Positions 1-7,726 of a stretch of DNA of 64,000 nucleotides are shown piece by piece. This DNA is from Comamonas sp. B21-038. GTDB lineage: Bacteria; Pseudomonadota; Gammaproteobacteria; Burkholderiales; Burkholderiaceae_C. The first letter of the stretch is position 1, and the number at the start of each line of letters is the position of its first letter. A program made the position numbers and the translations under genes. The notes under the pieces were generated by a model, which saw only the letters and a list, made by a program, of their open reading frames with translations, was not told the DNA's origin and searched no databases. The DNA is taken from contig NZ_CP092462.1 in the NCBI RefSeq assembly GCF_022387135.1, positions 310,001 through 374,000 on the forward strand, written 5' to 3'.

Positions 1-2
1 TG

Positions 3-560
3 CAGTACCCGGCCGCCGGCCACCCGGCGCTTGCGGCGAAGGCGGCCGCGCTGGTACGCAGCGGCCAGGCGCAGCTGACGGACCAATGGGGGCTGGACCA
101 CGGCACCTGGACGGTTCTGCACCACCTCTATCCCCAGGCTGACGTGCCGGTGTTCCAGGTCTCGATCGACTACAACCAGCCCGGCCCTTACCACTATGCG
201 GTGGGCAGGGAGCTGGCTGCGTTGCGCGCACAGGGCGTGCTGATCATCGGCAGCGGCAATATCGTGCACAACCTGCGGGCAACGGTGCGCGGCGCGCCCG
301 AAGGGCTGATGGCCGCCCGCGACTGGGCCCAGCAGTTTGACGAAGCGGCCAAGCAGGCCTTGCTGGCAGGCAACCAGGAGGCCCTGGTGGCCTACCAGCA
401 GCTGCATGCTTCCGCCCGGATGGCCGTGCCCACGCCGGACCACTACTGGCCCCTGTTGTATGCGCTGGGCGCCGCCCACGGCAGTGGTCCGGCGCGCCAG
501 GTGTTCGAGGGCTTTCAGTCGGGCACCATCAGCATGCGCTGCCTGCAGTGGGATGCCTGA
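3..560 (+). CDS. ygiD: DODA-type extradiol ring-cleavage dioxygenase (C-terminal part)
   Basis: The reading frame is open from base 3 and has no start in the window, so the 5' part lies outside it. About 185 residues remain. The visible part carries WGLDHGTW, then YNQPGPYHYAVGREL, ASGN-like SGNIVHN, and PTPDHYWPLLYALGA, which match the C-terminal two thirds of the LigB/DODA family typified by E. coli YgiD (4,5-DOPA dioxygenase). These are cytoplasmic non-heme iron or zinc enzymes that open catechol rings; the His residues in LDHG and NIVHN are expected metal or catalytic residues of the family. Its TGA stop directly abuts the stop of the convergent MocR-type gene. The family is clear; the true substrate cannot be told from the sequence. 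Confidence 0.85.
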   Translation, partial: QYPAAGHPALAAKAAALVRSGQAQLTDQWGLDHGTWTVLHHLYPQADVPVFQVSIDYNQPGPYHYAVGRELAALRAQGVLIIGSGNIVHNLRATVRGAPEGLMAARDWAQQFDEAAKQALLAGNQEALVAYQQLHASARMAVPTPDHYWPLLYALGAAHGSGPARQVFEGFQSGTISMRCLQWDA

Positions 561-2039
561 TCAGCGCAGGCTCTGCAGCGCTTCGGCCAGGCGCTGCACG
601 CCCCGCTCAATCTCGGGCAGGTCCAGCAGCGCATAGCCCATCACCACGCCGGCTTGGGCGTGCCCGGCAGGCTGCCGGTACAGCGGGCTAATCGGGTAGA
701 CGCGCACGCCGCGCTGCGCTGCCGCTTGCACCAGCTGCGCCTCCTGGCTGGCGGCCAGACCAGGGAACCATACCGACAGATGCAGGCCGCTGGCCGCACC
801 CTGTATGCGCACCTGGGTGCCCAGATGCCGCTCCAGCGCCTGCAGCAAGGCCTGCTGGCGCGCATGCTGTTTGCGCCGCATGCGCCGCACATGGCGGGCA
901 TAGCTGCCGTCGTCGATCAGCTGGGCCAGCGCGCGCTGGGGGCCGGTGGCGGTGTGGCGGTCGGTCAGCAGCTTGGCCTGGGCAAACAGGCTGGCCAGCG
1001 CCGGGGGCAGCACCATATAGCCCAGGCGCAGCTGGGGCGACAAGGTTTTGGAGAAGGTGCCCACGTGGATCACGCAGTCCGCGCTGTCCAGCGATAGGAG
1101 GCTGGGCTCGGGCCGCACGCCGTAGCGGTAGTCGCTGTCGTAGTCATCCTCGATCACCCAGCAGCGCTGCGCATGGGCCCAGTCGAGCAGCGCATGCCTG
1201 CGGGCCATCGGCAGGTAGCCGCCCAGCGGAAACTGGTGGCCCGGCGTCACATAGGCCAGCCTGGCGGGCGCCTGCGCTGTCAGCGCGGCCAGTTGCGCGG
1301 TCTGCAGGCCATCGTCATCCACATCGGCGCAGAGCAATTGCGCGCCATAGGCCTCAAACACCTGGTGCGCCATGCGGTAGCCGGGGTTCTCGACGACCAC
1401 CGGATCGCCCGGGTTGAGCAGCAGCCGCGCGCAGAGATCCAGCGCATGCTGCGAGCCGTTGACGACCAGGATCTGCGCGGTCGAGCAAGCCAGGCCGCGC
1501 GTCTGGTGCAGGTGCTGCTGCAGCGCCTGGCGCAGCTCGGGCGCACCCAGCGGCGATGCGTACTCCAGCCGCTGGCTGCGCAGGCCTTCTGCCCGGCGCA
1601 AGGCCTTGAGCCAGGGCAGGGTGGGGAAGTCGCGGCCCGCCAGCGGCCCGTAGACAAAGTCGATCACCCCAGCGGGACCGGGCGCAGCCGGGCGCAGCGG
1701 CATGGCCTGCAGCCGCTGGGCAAAGGCGGACAGGCGGCCGCTATCGGGCTGCTGGCGCTGGGGCTCGGAGGCCGCGGCACCCCGGCCCTGGGCGCGGATG
1801 CGGTCAGCAGCCCCTGCGGCCACACGCGTGGCCGCCCCGGGCCGGGTATCGACAAAGCCGTCCGAGGCCAGCTGCTCATAGACCAGGCTCACGGTGCCGC
1901 GCGACACCCCCCGCTCAGCGGCCAGCACCCGGGTCGAGGGCAGGGCCATGCCGGCCGCGTAGCTGCCATCGCCAATGCGCGCGCGGATGTCGCGGTACAG
2001 GCTGCGGCTGCTGGGGCGGGTGGACGAAGGTGCTGGCAT
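561..2039 (-). CDS. MocR/PdxR-type regulator: GntR winged helix fused to a class I aminotransferase domain
   Basis: This is a transcription regulator of about 492 residues with two parts. Residues about 10-80 form a GntR-type winged helix (SLYRDIRARIGDGSYAAG, then STRVLAAERGVSRGTVSLVYEQL). The rest is an aminotransferase fold I domain that binds PLP, with the expected Schiff-base lysine in HVGTFSKTLSP. Members of the family sense amines or vitamin B6 compounds and act on a divergent neighbour. I place the start at the ATG of MPAPSSTRP; an in-frame ATG 66 bases upstream (5' base at 2105) would only add a non-conserved tail. The divergent gene at 2165 (DapA family) is the natural target. The effector is unknown. 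Confidence 0.88.
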   Translation of the reverse strand: MPAPSSTRPSSRSLYRDIRARIGDGSYAAGMALPSTRVLAAERGVSRGTVSLVYEQLASDGFVDTRPGAATRVAAGAADRIRAQGRGAAASEPQRQQPDSGRLSAFAQRLQAMPLRPAAPGPAGVIDFVYGPLAGRDFPTLPWLKALRRAEGLRSQRLEYASPLGAPELRQALQQHLHQTRGLACSTAQILVVNGSQHALDLCARLLLNPGDPVVVENPGYRMAHQVFEAYGAQLLCADVDDDGLQTAQLAALTAQAPARLAYVTPGHQFPLGGYLPMARRHALLDWAHAQRCWVIEDDYDSDYRYGVRPEPSLLSLDSADCVIHVGTFSKTLSPQLRLGYMVLPPALASLFAQAKLLTDRHTATGPQRALAQLIDDGSYARHVRRMRRKQHARQQALLQALERHLGTQVRIQGAASGLHLSVWFPGLAASQEAQLVQAAAQRGVRVYPISPLYRQPAGHAQAGVVMGYALLDLPEIERGVQRLAEALQSLR

Positions 2040-2047
2040 CGCGGGCA

Positions 2048-2090
2048 ACTGGACCAGTGATTTTGTTGAAAACTGGCTATTTTTAACCAG
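2048..2090. promoter_or_regulatory. candidate MocR operator (CTGG/CCAG dyads)
   Basis: The divergent gap between the MocR-type gene and the DapA-family gene holds a perfect dyad ACTGGACCAGT at 2048-2058. A second pair follows: AACTGG at 2071-2076 and CCAG at 2087-2090. Repeated CTGG half-sites near the regulator's own start are a reasonable place for its binding, but that is inference from position and symmetry only. Confidence 0.35.
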
Positions 2091-2164
2091 AAGTTGGAGC
2101 CGCACAATCCGGGCTTGGCCGTGACCCAGCTCGGGTGCGGCAGCTGTTTTGACAGGATGAAAGA

Positions 2165-3058
2165 ATGTTCAAAGGTTTGAGTGCGTTTCCACTGACCCCC
2201 ATGGATGAGCACGGCATCGATATGCCGGCATTGGCGCAACTGGTGCAGCGCCTGGTGGCCGCTGGTGTCGATTCCATCGGCGCGCTGGGTTCCACCGGCA
2301 GCTATGCCTATCTCTCGCGGGCGGAACGCGCGCAGGTCGCAGCGCTGGCGGTCGAGCAGGCCCAGGGCGTGCCGGTGGTCGTGGGCATTGGCGCGCTGCG
2401 CACCCGGGATGTGCTGGCCTTGGCCGATGATGCGCAAAAAGCCGGTGCCAGCGGCCTGCTGCTGGCCCCGGTCTCGTACCAAAAGCTGACCGACGACGAG
2501 GTCTATGGCCTCTTCCAGGCGGTGTCGCGTGCGGTGTCGGTGCCCATCGTGGTGTATGACAACCCGGGCACCACGCGCTTTGAATTCAGCGACGCGCTGC
2601 ATGGCCGCATCGCGCAGCTGCCCCATATCGCCTCGATCAAGATCCCCGGCGTGCCGGCAGATGCGGCCGAGGCCCAGGCACGTGTGCAGCGCTTGCGCGC
2701 TGTCGTGCCGGCCCATGTCAGCATTGGCGTCAGTGGCGATGCCTTAGGCGCCAAGGGCCTGGTGGCGGGTTGCGATGCCTGGTATTCAGTCATCGGCGGC
2801 CTCTGGCCCCAGACCACGTTGGCGATCACCCGCGCTGCGCTGTCGGGCCAGGCAGAGCAGGCGCTGGCGCTGTCCAACCGCCTGGCGCCGCTGTGGGCCT
2901 GGTTCCAGCAAAAGGGCGGCAGCCTGCGCTCGGTCGCGACTGCGGCCGAGCTGATGGGCCTGGTCCGCTCGCCCTGCCTGCCGCTGCCGTTGCACGCCTT
3001 GCAAGGGGCCGACCGCGAGGCCTTGGCCGCGATGCTGAAAACGCTTGATCTGGCCTGA
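2165..3058 (+). CDS. DapA-family (dihydrodipicolinate synthase/N-acetylneuraminate lyase-like) aldolase
   Basis: This is a 297-residue class I aldolase of the DapA/NanA superfamily, a cytoplasmic TIM barrel. The Schiff-base lysine is K159 in IASIKIPG and the conserved tyrosine is Y131 in VVYDNPGT. The length fits the family. The phosphate/carboxylate-binding loop reads GSTGSYAYL where true DapA enzymes have GTTGE, so a role in lysine synthesis is unlikely; a catabolic lyase for a 2-keto-3-deoxy acid or similar hydroxy-keto acid is more probable. It is divergent from a MocR-type regulator, and its end lies 13 bp from the end of the convergent LysR gene. It may belong functionally to the neighbouring rhamnonate cluster, but it is transcribed separately. 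Confidence 0.82.
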   Translation: MFKGLSAFPLTPMDEHGIDMPALAQLVQRLVAAGVDSIGALGSTGSYAYLSRAERAQVAALAVEQAQGVPVVVGIGALRTRDVLALADDAQKAGASGLLLAPVSYQKLTDDEVYGLFQAVSRAVSVPIVVYDNPGTTRFEFSDALHGRIAQLPHIASIKIPGVPADAAEAQARVQRLRAVVPAHVSIGVSGDALGAKGLVAGCDAWYSVIGGLWPQTTLAITRAALSGQAEQALALSNRLAPLWAWFQQKGGSLRSVATAAELMGLVRSPCLPLPLHALQGADREALAAMLKTLDLA

Positions 3059-3071
3059 GCCCGCGCCGCAC

Positions 3072-4040
3072 TCAAACCGCCATGTGCCGGGCCTGCTCGC
3101 GCAGCAGATCCATAAAGCGCTGCTGCTCCTGCGAGGCCTCCTGGTCCTTGCGCGTCAGCATGCCAAACGGGGCCATCGGCACATCGATCTGCACCGGCAA
3201 GGTCTTCACCAGGCCCATGCGCAAATAGTCCTTCAATGCCGAGTCGGACAGCAGCATCACCGCATCGGTCAGCTGCACCAGTTGCTGCATCGAATAGACG
3301 GAGCTGCACTCGGTGACGTCGGCCGGCACCGGCAGCTCCAGCTGCTGCAGCAGCTGGTCCAGCGCGATGCGTGCCGGCGTGCTGGCCGGCTGCAGTATCC
3401 AGGGCCAGTTGCGCACCAACTCTTCCCAGCTCAGCTTGCGGCGCCGCGCCAGCACATGGCCGCTGCGCACCACCACCAGCAGGCGCTCATTGCCCAGCGC
3501 TTCAAAGTCATAGGCCTCGCTGTCGCCGGCAATGCGGCGGCGGGCAATGGCCAGGTCAATGCGGCGCTGGTCCAGCAGGCGCAGCACCTGGTCGCTGGTG
3601 TCGCCCATGATGCGCAGGCGCAGCTGCGGGTTCTGCGCTTTCATCTCGGCCACGGCCGTCATCACCAGGTCGGGCGCCGCGCCCATGATGGTGCCAATCG
3701 CCAGGTAGCCATAACCGCCTTGTCGGCGCACCGCCAGGTCCTCGGCGCAGCGGTCCAGGCTGTTGAGCGAGGCCTCGGCAAAGCGCACCAGCTGCAAGCC
3801 CAGCGCGGTAGGGCGCATGCCGCGCGGCAGCCGCTCAAACAGCTGGCAACCAAACATGTCTTCGATCTCGCGCAGCATGCGCGTGGCAGCCGGTTGCGAC
3901 ATCGACAGGCTGATCGAGGCGCGGTGCAGATTCAGGCTCGATCCCAGCGCCACCAGCATGTGCAGGTGCTTGTAGCGCAGCCGGTTGAGCAGGCTGCGTT
4001 GCAGCGGTGGGGTGGCCGGTAAAGCGGGTTTTGCAGACAT
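3072..4040 (-). CDS. LysR-family regulator (GbpR-like), probably of the rhm operon
   Basis: This is a LysR-type activator/repressor of about 322 residues. The N-terminal helix-turn-helix lies in the region LNLHRASISLSMSQPAATRM and is followed by the type 2 periplasmic-binding-protein effector domain. The wording (SQPAATRMLREIEDMFG, LFERLPRGMRPT) resembles the GbpR/galactose-binding-protein regulator branch, which often controls sugar or sugar-acid catabolism. I chose the ATG of MSAKPALP at 4040; an ATG 48 bases upstream is also in frame. The gene is divergent from the transporter-dehydratase-aldolase operon starting at 4314, so it most likely regulates that operon. The inducer is inferred to be a sugar acid or its keto-deoxy product. 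Confidence 0.85.
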   Translation of the reverse strand: MSAKPALPATPPLQRSLLNRLRYKHLHMLVALGSSLNLHRASISLSMSQPAATRMLREIEDMFGCQLFERLPRGMRPTALGLQLVRFAEASLNSLDRCAEDLAVRRQGGYGYLAIGTIMGAAPDLVMTAVAEMKAQNPQLRLRIMGDTSDQVLRLLDQRRIDLAIARRRIAGDSEAYDFEALGNERLLVVVRSGHVLARRRKLSWEELVRNWPWILQPASTPARIALDQLLQQLELPVPADVTECSSVYSMQQLVQLTDAVMLLSDSALKDYLRMGLVKTLPVQIDVPMAPFGMLTRKDQEASQEQQRFMDLLREQARHMAV

Positions 4041-4144
4041 AAATAAAAGGTATCGGATATGACTGAAATTTGATTTGTTAGGCATCAATCATGCGCGTAC
4101 ATTCAGCTCCACACAAGAACGAATATCCCTTCCAGGAGACAAAC

Positions 4145-4198
4145 ATGAACGCCTTCGCGCACACTTTTTTCAGACCCCCCGCCCCACGACGGCGCTAG
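4145..4198 (+). CDS. 17-codon leader ORF upstream of the rhm operon (or remnant of a gene start)
   Basis: An ATG at 4145 is preceded by the strong leader CCAGGAGACAAAC, the same type seen before real catabolic genes in this window. The frame stops after 17 codons (MNAFAHTFFRPPAPRRR) at 4196-4198. The stop sits inside the palindrome GCTAGCGCTAGC (4194-4205). A 7-bp hairpin (CGCCTGC/GCAGGCG, 4262-4281) follows before the transporter start at 4314. It could be a regulatory leader peptide, or what is left of a secreted-protein gene. Translation is unproven. Confidence 0.35.
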   Translation: MNAFAHTFFRPPAPRRR

Positions 4199-4281
4199 CG
4201 CTAGCCGCGCCCCACCGGCGCAGCAACCGCTACGCCAGCTTCTCCTTTCTCGCTCCTGCAGCGCCTGCTCTTTCGCAGGCG
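4194..4281 (+). promoter_or_regulatory. structured leader of the rhm operon
   Basis: The leader holds the perfect 12-bp palindrome GCTAGCGCTAGC (4194-4205) and the hairpin CGCCTGC-tctttc-GCAGGCG (4262-4281). Both lie between the short leader ORF and the GTG of the transporter gene. No T-run follows the second hairpin, so it is not a classical terminator. Confidence 0.3.
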
Positions 4282-4313
4282 TGCTGGCCGCGCATTGTCT
4301 TTAAGGATTTGTC

Positions 4314-5612
4314 GTGAAAAAACTTCCCGCTCCCCTGCTCGCCAAGATCTCCTGGCGCCTGCTGCCCTTCCTGCTGCTGATGTACATCATGGCCTTTCTG
4401 GACCGGGCCAATGTGGGCTTTGCCAAGGTGGCCTTCCAAGCCGATACCGGCATCAGCGACGCTGCCTTTGCGTTTGGTGCCGGCGTGTTCTTTGTCGGTT
4501 ATGCGCTGCTCGAAGTGCCCAGCAATCTGATCATGCACCGCATCGGCGCACGCATCTGGATGTGCCGCATCATGGTCACCTGGGGCCTGGTGTCGGCCGC
4601 GATGATGTTTGCCCATAACGAGACCACCTTCTATGTGCTGCGCTTCCTGCTGGGCGTGGCCGAGGCGGGCTTCTTCCCCGGCGTCATCCTGTACCTCACC
4701 TACTGGTTCCCCGCTGCGCACCGGGCGCAGGCGATGGGCTTTTTCTACTTCGGCGCGCCGCTGGCCTTCATCTTTGGCAGCCCGTTGTCGGGCCTGCTGC
4801 TGGAGCTCGATGGCATGGGCGGCTGGCACGGCTGGCAATGGCTGTTTGCCGTGGAAGGCCTGATGGCCGTGGCCGTCGGTATCTGGTCGTATTTCTACCT
4901 GACCAACCGCCCGGCCGACGCCCAGTGGCTGACGGCCGACGAGCGCCGCCAGGTGCAGGAGATCATCGACAGCGAAGAGCGCGCCAAGGGCGGCCACCAG
5001 CACAGCCTGCTCACTGCCATGTGCCAGCCACGCGTGTTGTATCTGGCGCTGGTCTATCTGCTGATCCAGGCCAGCGTCTACGGCGTGGTGTTCTACCTGC
5101 CCAGCCAGGTGGCGGGCCTGTTGGGTACCAAGGTGGGTCTGCAGGTGGGCCTGGTCTCGGCCATCCCCTGGCTGTGCGCGCTGCTGGCGGCCTGGTGGGT
5201 ACCCGGCCTTGCCCAGCGCAGCCAAAAGCCCCGCAGCGTGGCCAGCATGACCTTGCTCGTTGCTGCGATCGGCATGGCCGCCTCGGTGAGTTTCTCCAGC
5301 CCGCTGCTGGGTGTCGCAGCCCTGTGCTTTGCGGCGGCAGGCTTTATCGCGGTGCAGCCGGTGTTCTGGACCTTTCCTGCCAACACGCTGGCCGGCGCTG
5401 CCGCAGCGGGTGGTATTGCGCTGATCAATTCACTGGGCGCTGTCGGCGGCTTTGTCGCCCCCATCGTCAAGAACTGGGCCGAGGGCCATTTCCACTCACC
5501 CGCCGCAGGCCTGTACCTGCTGGCAGGCACAACGGTACTGGCAGCGCTGCTGGTGCTGGGCATCCGGGCCCGCCTGGCGCCCGCTGCGCTGCAGCCCCAG
5601 GCCGCTGCCTAA
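4314..5612 (+). CDS. rhmT: MFS transporter, anion:cation symporter family (RhmT-like L-rhamnonate permease)
   Basis: This is a 432-residue inner-membrane permease with about 12 hydrophobic helices. The N-terminal signature LLMYIMAFLDRANVGFAKV and the segment EVPSNLIMHRIGARIW place it in the anion:cation symporter branch (tartrate, galactonate, phthalate, rhamnonate). The start is a GTG with AAGGA 6 bp upstream. It is the first main gene of the operon ahead of rhmD, and E. coli has the same pairing (rhmT/yfaV with rhmD, rhmA). Uptake of L-rhamnonate or a related sugar acid by proton symport is inferred from this context; the family alone would not fix the substrate. Confidence 0.82.
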   Translation: MKKLPAPLLAKISWRLLPFLLLMYIMAFLDRANVGFAKVAFQADTGISDAAFAFGAGVFFVGYALLEVPSNLIMHRIGARIWMCRIMVTWGLVSAAMMFAHNETTFYVLRFLLGVAEAGFFPGVILYLTYWFPAAHRAQAMGFFYFGAPLAFIFGSPLSGLLLELDGMGGWHGWQWLFAVEGLMAVAVGIWSYFYLTNRPADAQWLTADERRQVQEIIDSEERAKGGHQHSLLTAMCQPRVLYLALVYLLIQASVYGVVFYLPSQVAGLLGTKVGLQVGLVSAIPWLCALLAAWWVPGLAQRSQKPRSVASMTLLVAAIGMAASVSFSSPLLGVAALCFAAAGFIAVQPVFWTFPANTLAGAAAAGGIALINSLGAVGGFVAPIVKNWAEGHFHSPAAGLYLLAGTTVLAALLVLGIRARLAPAALQPQAAA

Positions 5613-5636
5613 ATTGCATAAGGAGCAAACAACACC

Positions 5637-6824
5637 ATGAGCCAGATCCCCACCATCAAGCAAGTGCGCGCCTATACCCTGAAAGGGGGCGGTGCCGACT
5701 ACCACGACCAGGCCGATGGCCACTGGATCGACGACCACATCGCCACGCCGATGGCCAAGTACCCGGAGTACCGCCAGAGCCGCCGCAGCTTCGGCATCAA
5801 TGTGCTGGGCACCCTGGTCGTGGAAATCGAAGACAGCGCTGGCAACGTCGGCTTTGCCGTCACCACCGGCGGCGAGCCCGCAGCCTATATCGTCGAGAAG
5901 CACCTGGCGCGTTTTCTGGAAGGCGCCAAGGTCACCGACATCGAACGCATCTGGGACCAGATGTACTGGTCCACCCTGTACTACGGCCGCAAGGGCATCG
6001 TGATCAACACCATCTCCGGGGTGGACCTGGCGCTGTGGGATTTGCTGGGCAAGGTGCGCGGCGAGCCGGTGCACCAGCTGTTGGGCGGCGCGGTGCGCGA
6101 TGAGCTGCAGTTCTACGCCACCGGTGCGCGCCCCGATCTGGCGCAGAAGATGGGCTTTATCGGCGGCAAGATGCCCCTGCACCATGGGCCGGCCGAAGGC
6201 GAAGAAGGCCTGCGCCGCAACCTGGAGGAACTGGCCACGATGCGCGAGCGCGTGGGTCCGGACTTCTGGCTGATGCTGGACTGCTGGATGAGCCTGGACC
6301 TGAACTACGCCACCCGCCTGGCCCAAGGTGCGCAGGAGTACGGCCTCAAGTGGATCGAAGAGGCACTGCCGCCCGATGACTACTGGGGTTATGCCGCGCT
6401 GAAGAAGAACGTGCCCACCGGCATGCTGGTGACCACCGGCGAGCATGAGGCCACGCGCTGGGGCTTTCGCCAGCTGCTGGAGATGGGCTGCTGCGACATC
6501 ATCCAGCCCGATGTTGGTTGGTGCGGCGGCATCACCGAGCTGCTCAAGATCTCGGCGCTGGCCGATGCCCACCAGGCGCTGGTGATTCCGCATGGCTCCA
6601 GCGTCTACAGCTACCACTTTGTGGCCACGCGCCACAACAGCCCCTTTGCCGAGTTCCTGATGATGGCCCCCAAGGCCGACGAGGTCGTGCCGATGTTCCA
6701 CCCGCAGCTGCTGGGCGAACCGGTGCCGGTGCAGGGCCGCATGCGCCTGTCGGCACTGGACAAGCCCGGCTTTGGTGTGGAGTTGAACCCCGCCTGCGAA
6801 CTGCACCGCCCCTATACCCATTGA
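5637..6824 (+). CDS. rhmD: L-rhamnonate dehydratase (enolase superfamily)
   Basis: This 395-residue protein closely resembles E. coli RhmD across its length ([50 protein letters not shown]). It removes water from L-rhamnonate to give 2-keto-3-deoxy-L-rhamnonate in the cytoplasm, using Mg2+. Metal ligands are visible as D215 (MLDCW), E241 (KWIEE) and E269 (TTGEH); the general base pair is H319 (IPHGSS) and D292 (QPDVGWCGG). AAGGAG precedes the ATG. It lies 24 bp after the transporter and upstream of rhmA. The family also acts on L-mannonate or L-lyxonate, so the physiological substrate could be one of these. The stop codon lies in the first copy of an 11-bp tandem repeat. Confidence 0.93.
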   Translation: MSQIPTIKQVRAYTLKGGGADYHDQADGHWIDDHIATPMAKYPEYRQSRRSFGINVLGTLVVEIEDSAGNVGFAVTTGGEPAAYIVEKHLARFLEGAKVTDIERIWDQMYWSTLYYGRKGIVINTISGVDLALWDLLGKVRGEPVHQLLGGAVRDELQFYATGARPDLAQKMGFIGGKMPLHHGPAEGEEGLRRNLEELATMRERVGPDFWLMLDCWMSLDLNYATRLAQGAQEYGLKWIEEALPPDDYWGYAALKKNVPTGMLVTTGEHEATRWGFRQLLEMGCCDIIQPDVGWCGGITELLKISALADAHQALVIPHGSSVYSYHFVATRHNSPFAEFLMMAPKADEVVPMFHPQLLGEPVPVQGRMRLSALDKPGFGVELNPACELHRPYTH

Positions 6825-6880
6825 TCAACCATTGATCAGCCATTGATCAGCCATTGATCAGCCATTGATCAGCCATTGAT
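6820..6880 (+). repeat. 11-bp tandem repeat (ATTGATCAGCC) over the rhmD stop codon
   Basis: Five full copies of an 11-base unit (first copy ATTGATCAACC, then four of ATTGATCAGCC) plus six bases of a sixth run without interruption. The unit contains the palindrome TGATCA. The first TGA is the rhmD stop. Because 11 is not a multiple of three, successive TGAs fall in all three frames. The array ends 35 bp before the rhmA ATG. Confidence 0.95.
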
Positions 6881-6915
6881 GGGCCCGCGCCGACGGGCCA
6901 GCCAGGAGACATCCT

Positions 6916-7716
6916 ATGGATTTGCCATTGAACCCCTTCAAGGCCGCGCTGCGCCGCAGCGAGCCGCTCTACGGTATCTGGGCCGGCTTTGCCACGCCCT
7001 ATGCGGCCGAGATCATCGCCACCACCGGCTACGACTGGATGCTGGTGGATGGCGAGCATGCGCCCAATACCGTGCCGACCCTGCTCGCGCAGCTGCAGGC
7101 CGTGGCGCCCTATGCCACGCACCCGGTGGTACGCGCTGTGCATGGCGATGCGGTGCTGATCAAGCAGCTGCTGGATGCCGGCGTGCAGACCCTGATGGTG
7201 CCGATGGTCGAGACGGCCGAGCAGGCCCGCGCGCTGGTGCAGGCCATGCGCTACCCGCCGCATGGCATCCGGGGTGTGGGCGGCGGCCTGACCCGCGCCA
7301 CGCGCTGGGATGCGGTGCCTGACTACATCCGCACCGCGCATGAGCAGCTCTGCCTGGTCGTGCAGATCGAGTCGCGCCTGGGCGTCGAGAACGCGGCCGA
7401 GATTGCCGCCGTCGACGGTGTCGATGCCGTCTTCATCGGCCCGGCAGACCTGTCCACCGGCATGGGCCATGCCGGCGATGCCAGCCAGCCGGAGGTGCAG
7501 GACTGCATACGCCGCACCGTCGAGACCACCATGGCCCATGGCAAGGCCTGCGGCATTCTGGCGCCGCGTGAAGAAGATGCCCGCCGCTACACCGAATGGG
7601 GCTGCCGCTTTGTGGCGGTGGCCATCGATATCAGCCTGATGCGCCAGGCCGCCGTGGCCAACCTGGCGCGCTACCGTGCGCCCAGCCAGCCGGCCATTGT
7701 CTCTACCACCTACTGA
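6916..7716 (+). CDS. rhmA: 2-keto-3-deoxy-L-rhamnonate aldolase (HpcH/HpaI family)
   Basis: This 266-residue class II, metal-dependent aldolase closely resembles E. coli RhmA/YfaU (TTGYDWMLVDGEHAPNTV, LQAVAPYATHPVVR, AMRYPPHGIRGVGGG, IGPADLS). It splits 2-keto-3-deoxy-L-rhamnonate into pyruvate and L-lactaldehyde. The metal ligands expected in the family are the Glu of VQIES and the Asp of GPADLS; the catalytic His lies in DGEHAP. AGGAGACATCCT precedes the ATG. It follows rhmD across the 11-bp repeat array and runs into aldA 10 bp later. Related family members act on 4-hydroxy-2-ketoheptanedioate, but the pairing with rhmD and aldA makes the rhamnonate role the best reading. Confidence 0.92.
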   Translation: MDLPLNPFKAALRRSEPLYGIWAGFATPYAAEIIATTGYDWMLVDGEHAPNTVPTLLAQLQAVAPYATHPVVRAVHGDAVLIKQLLDAGVQTLMVPMVETAEQARALVQAMRYPPHGIRGVGGGLTRATRWDAVPDYIRTAHEQLCLVVQIESRLGVENAAEIAAVDGVDAVFIGPADLSTGMGHAGDASQPEVQDCIRRTVETTMAHGKACGILAPREEDARRYTEWGCRFVAVAIDISLMRQAAVANLARYRAPSQPAIVSTTY

Positions 7717-7726
7717 GGACGAACCC

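Noticed and set aside
6820..6880. The tandem ATTGATCAGCC array as a CRISPR or attachment site
   Set aside because: The units are contiguous with no spacers, and no cas or integrase gene is near.
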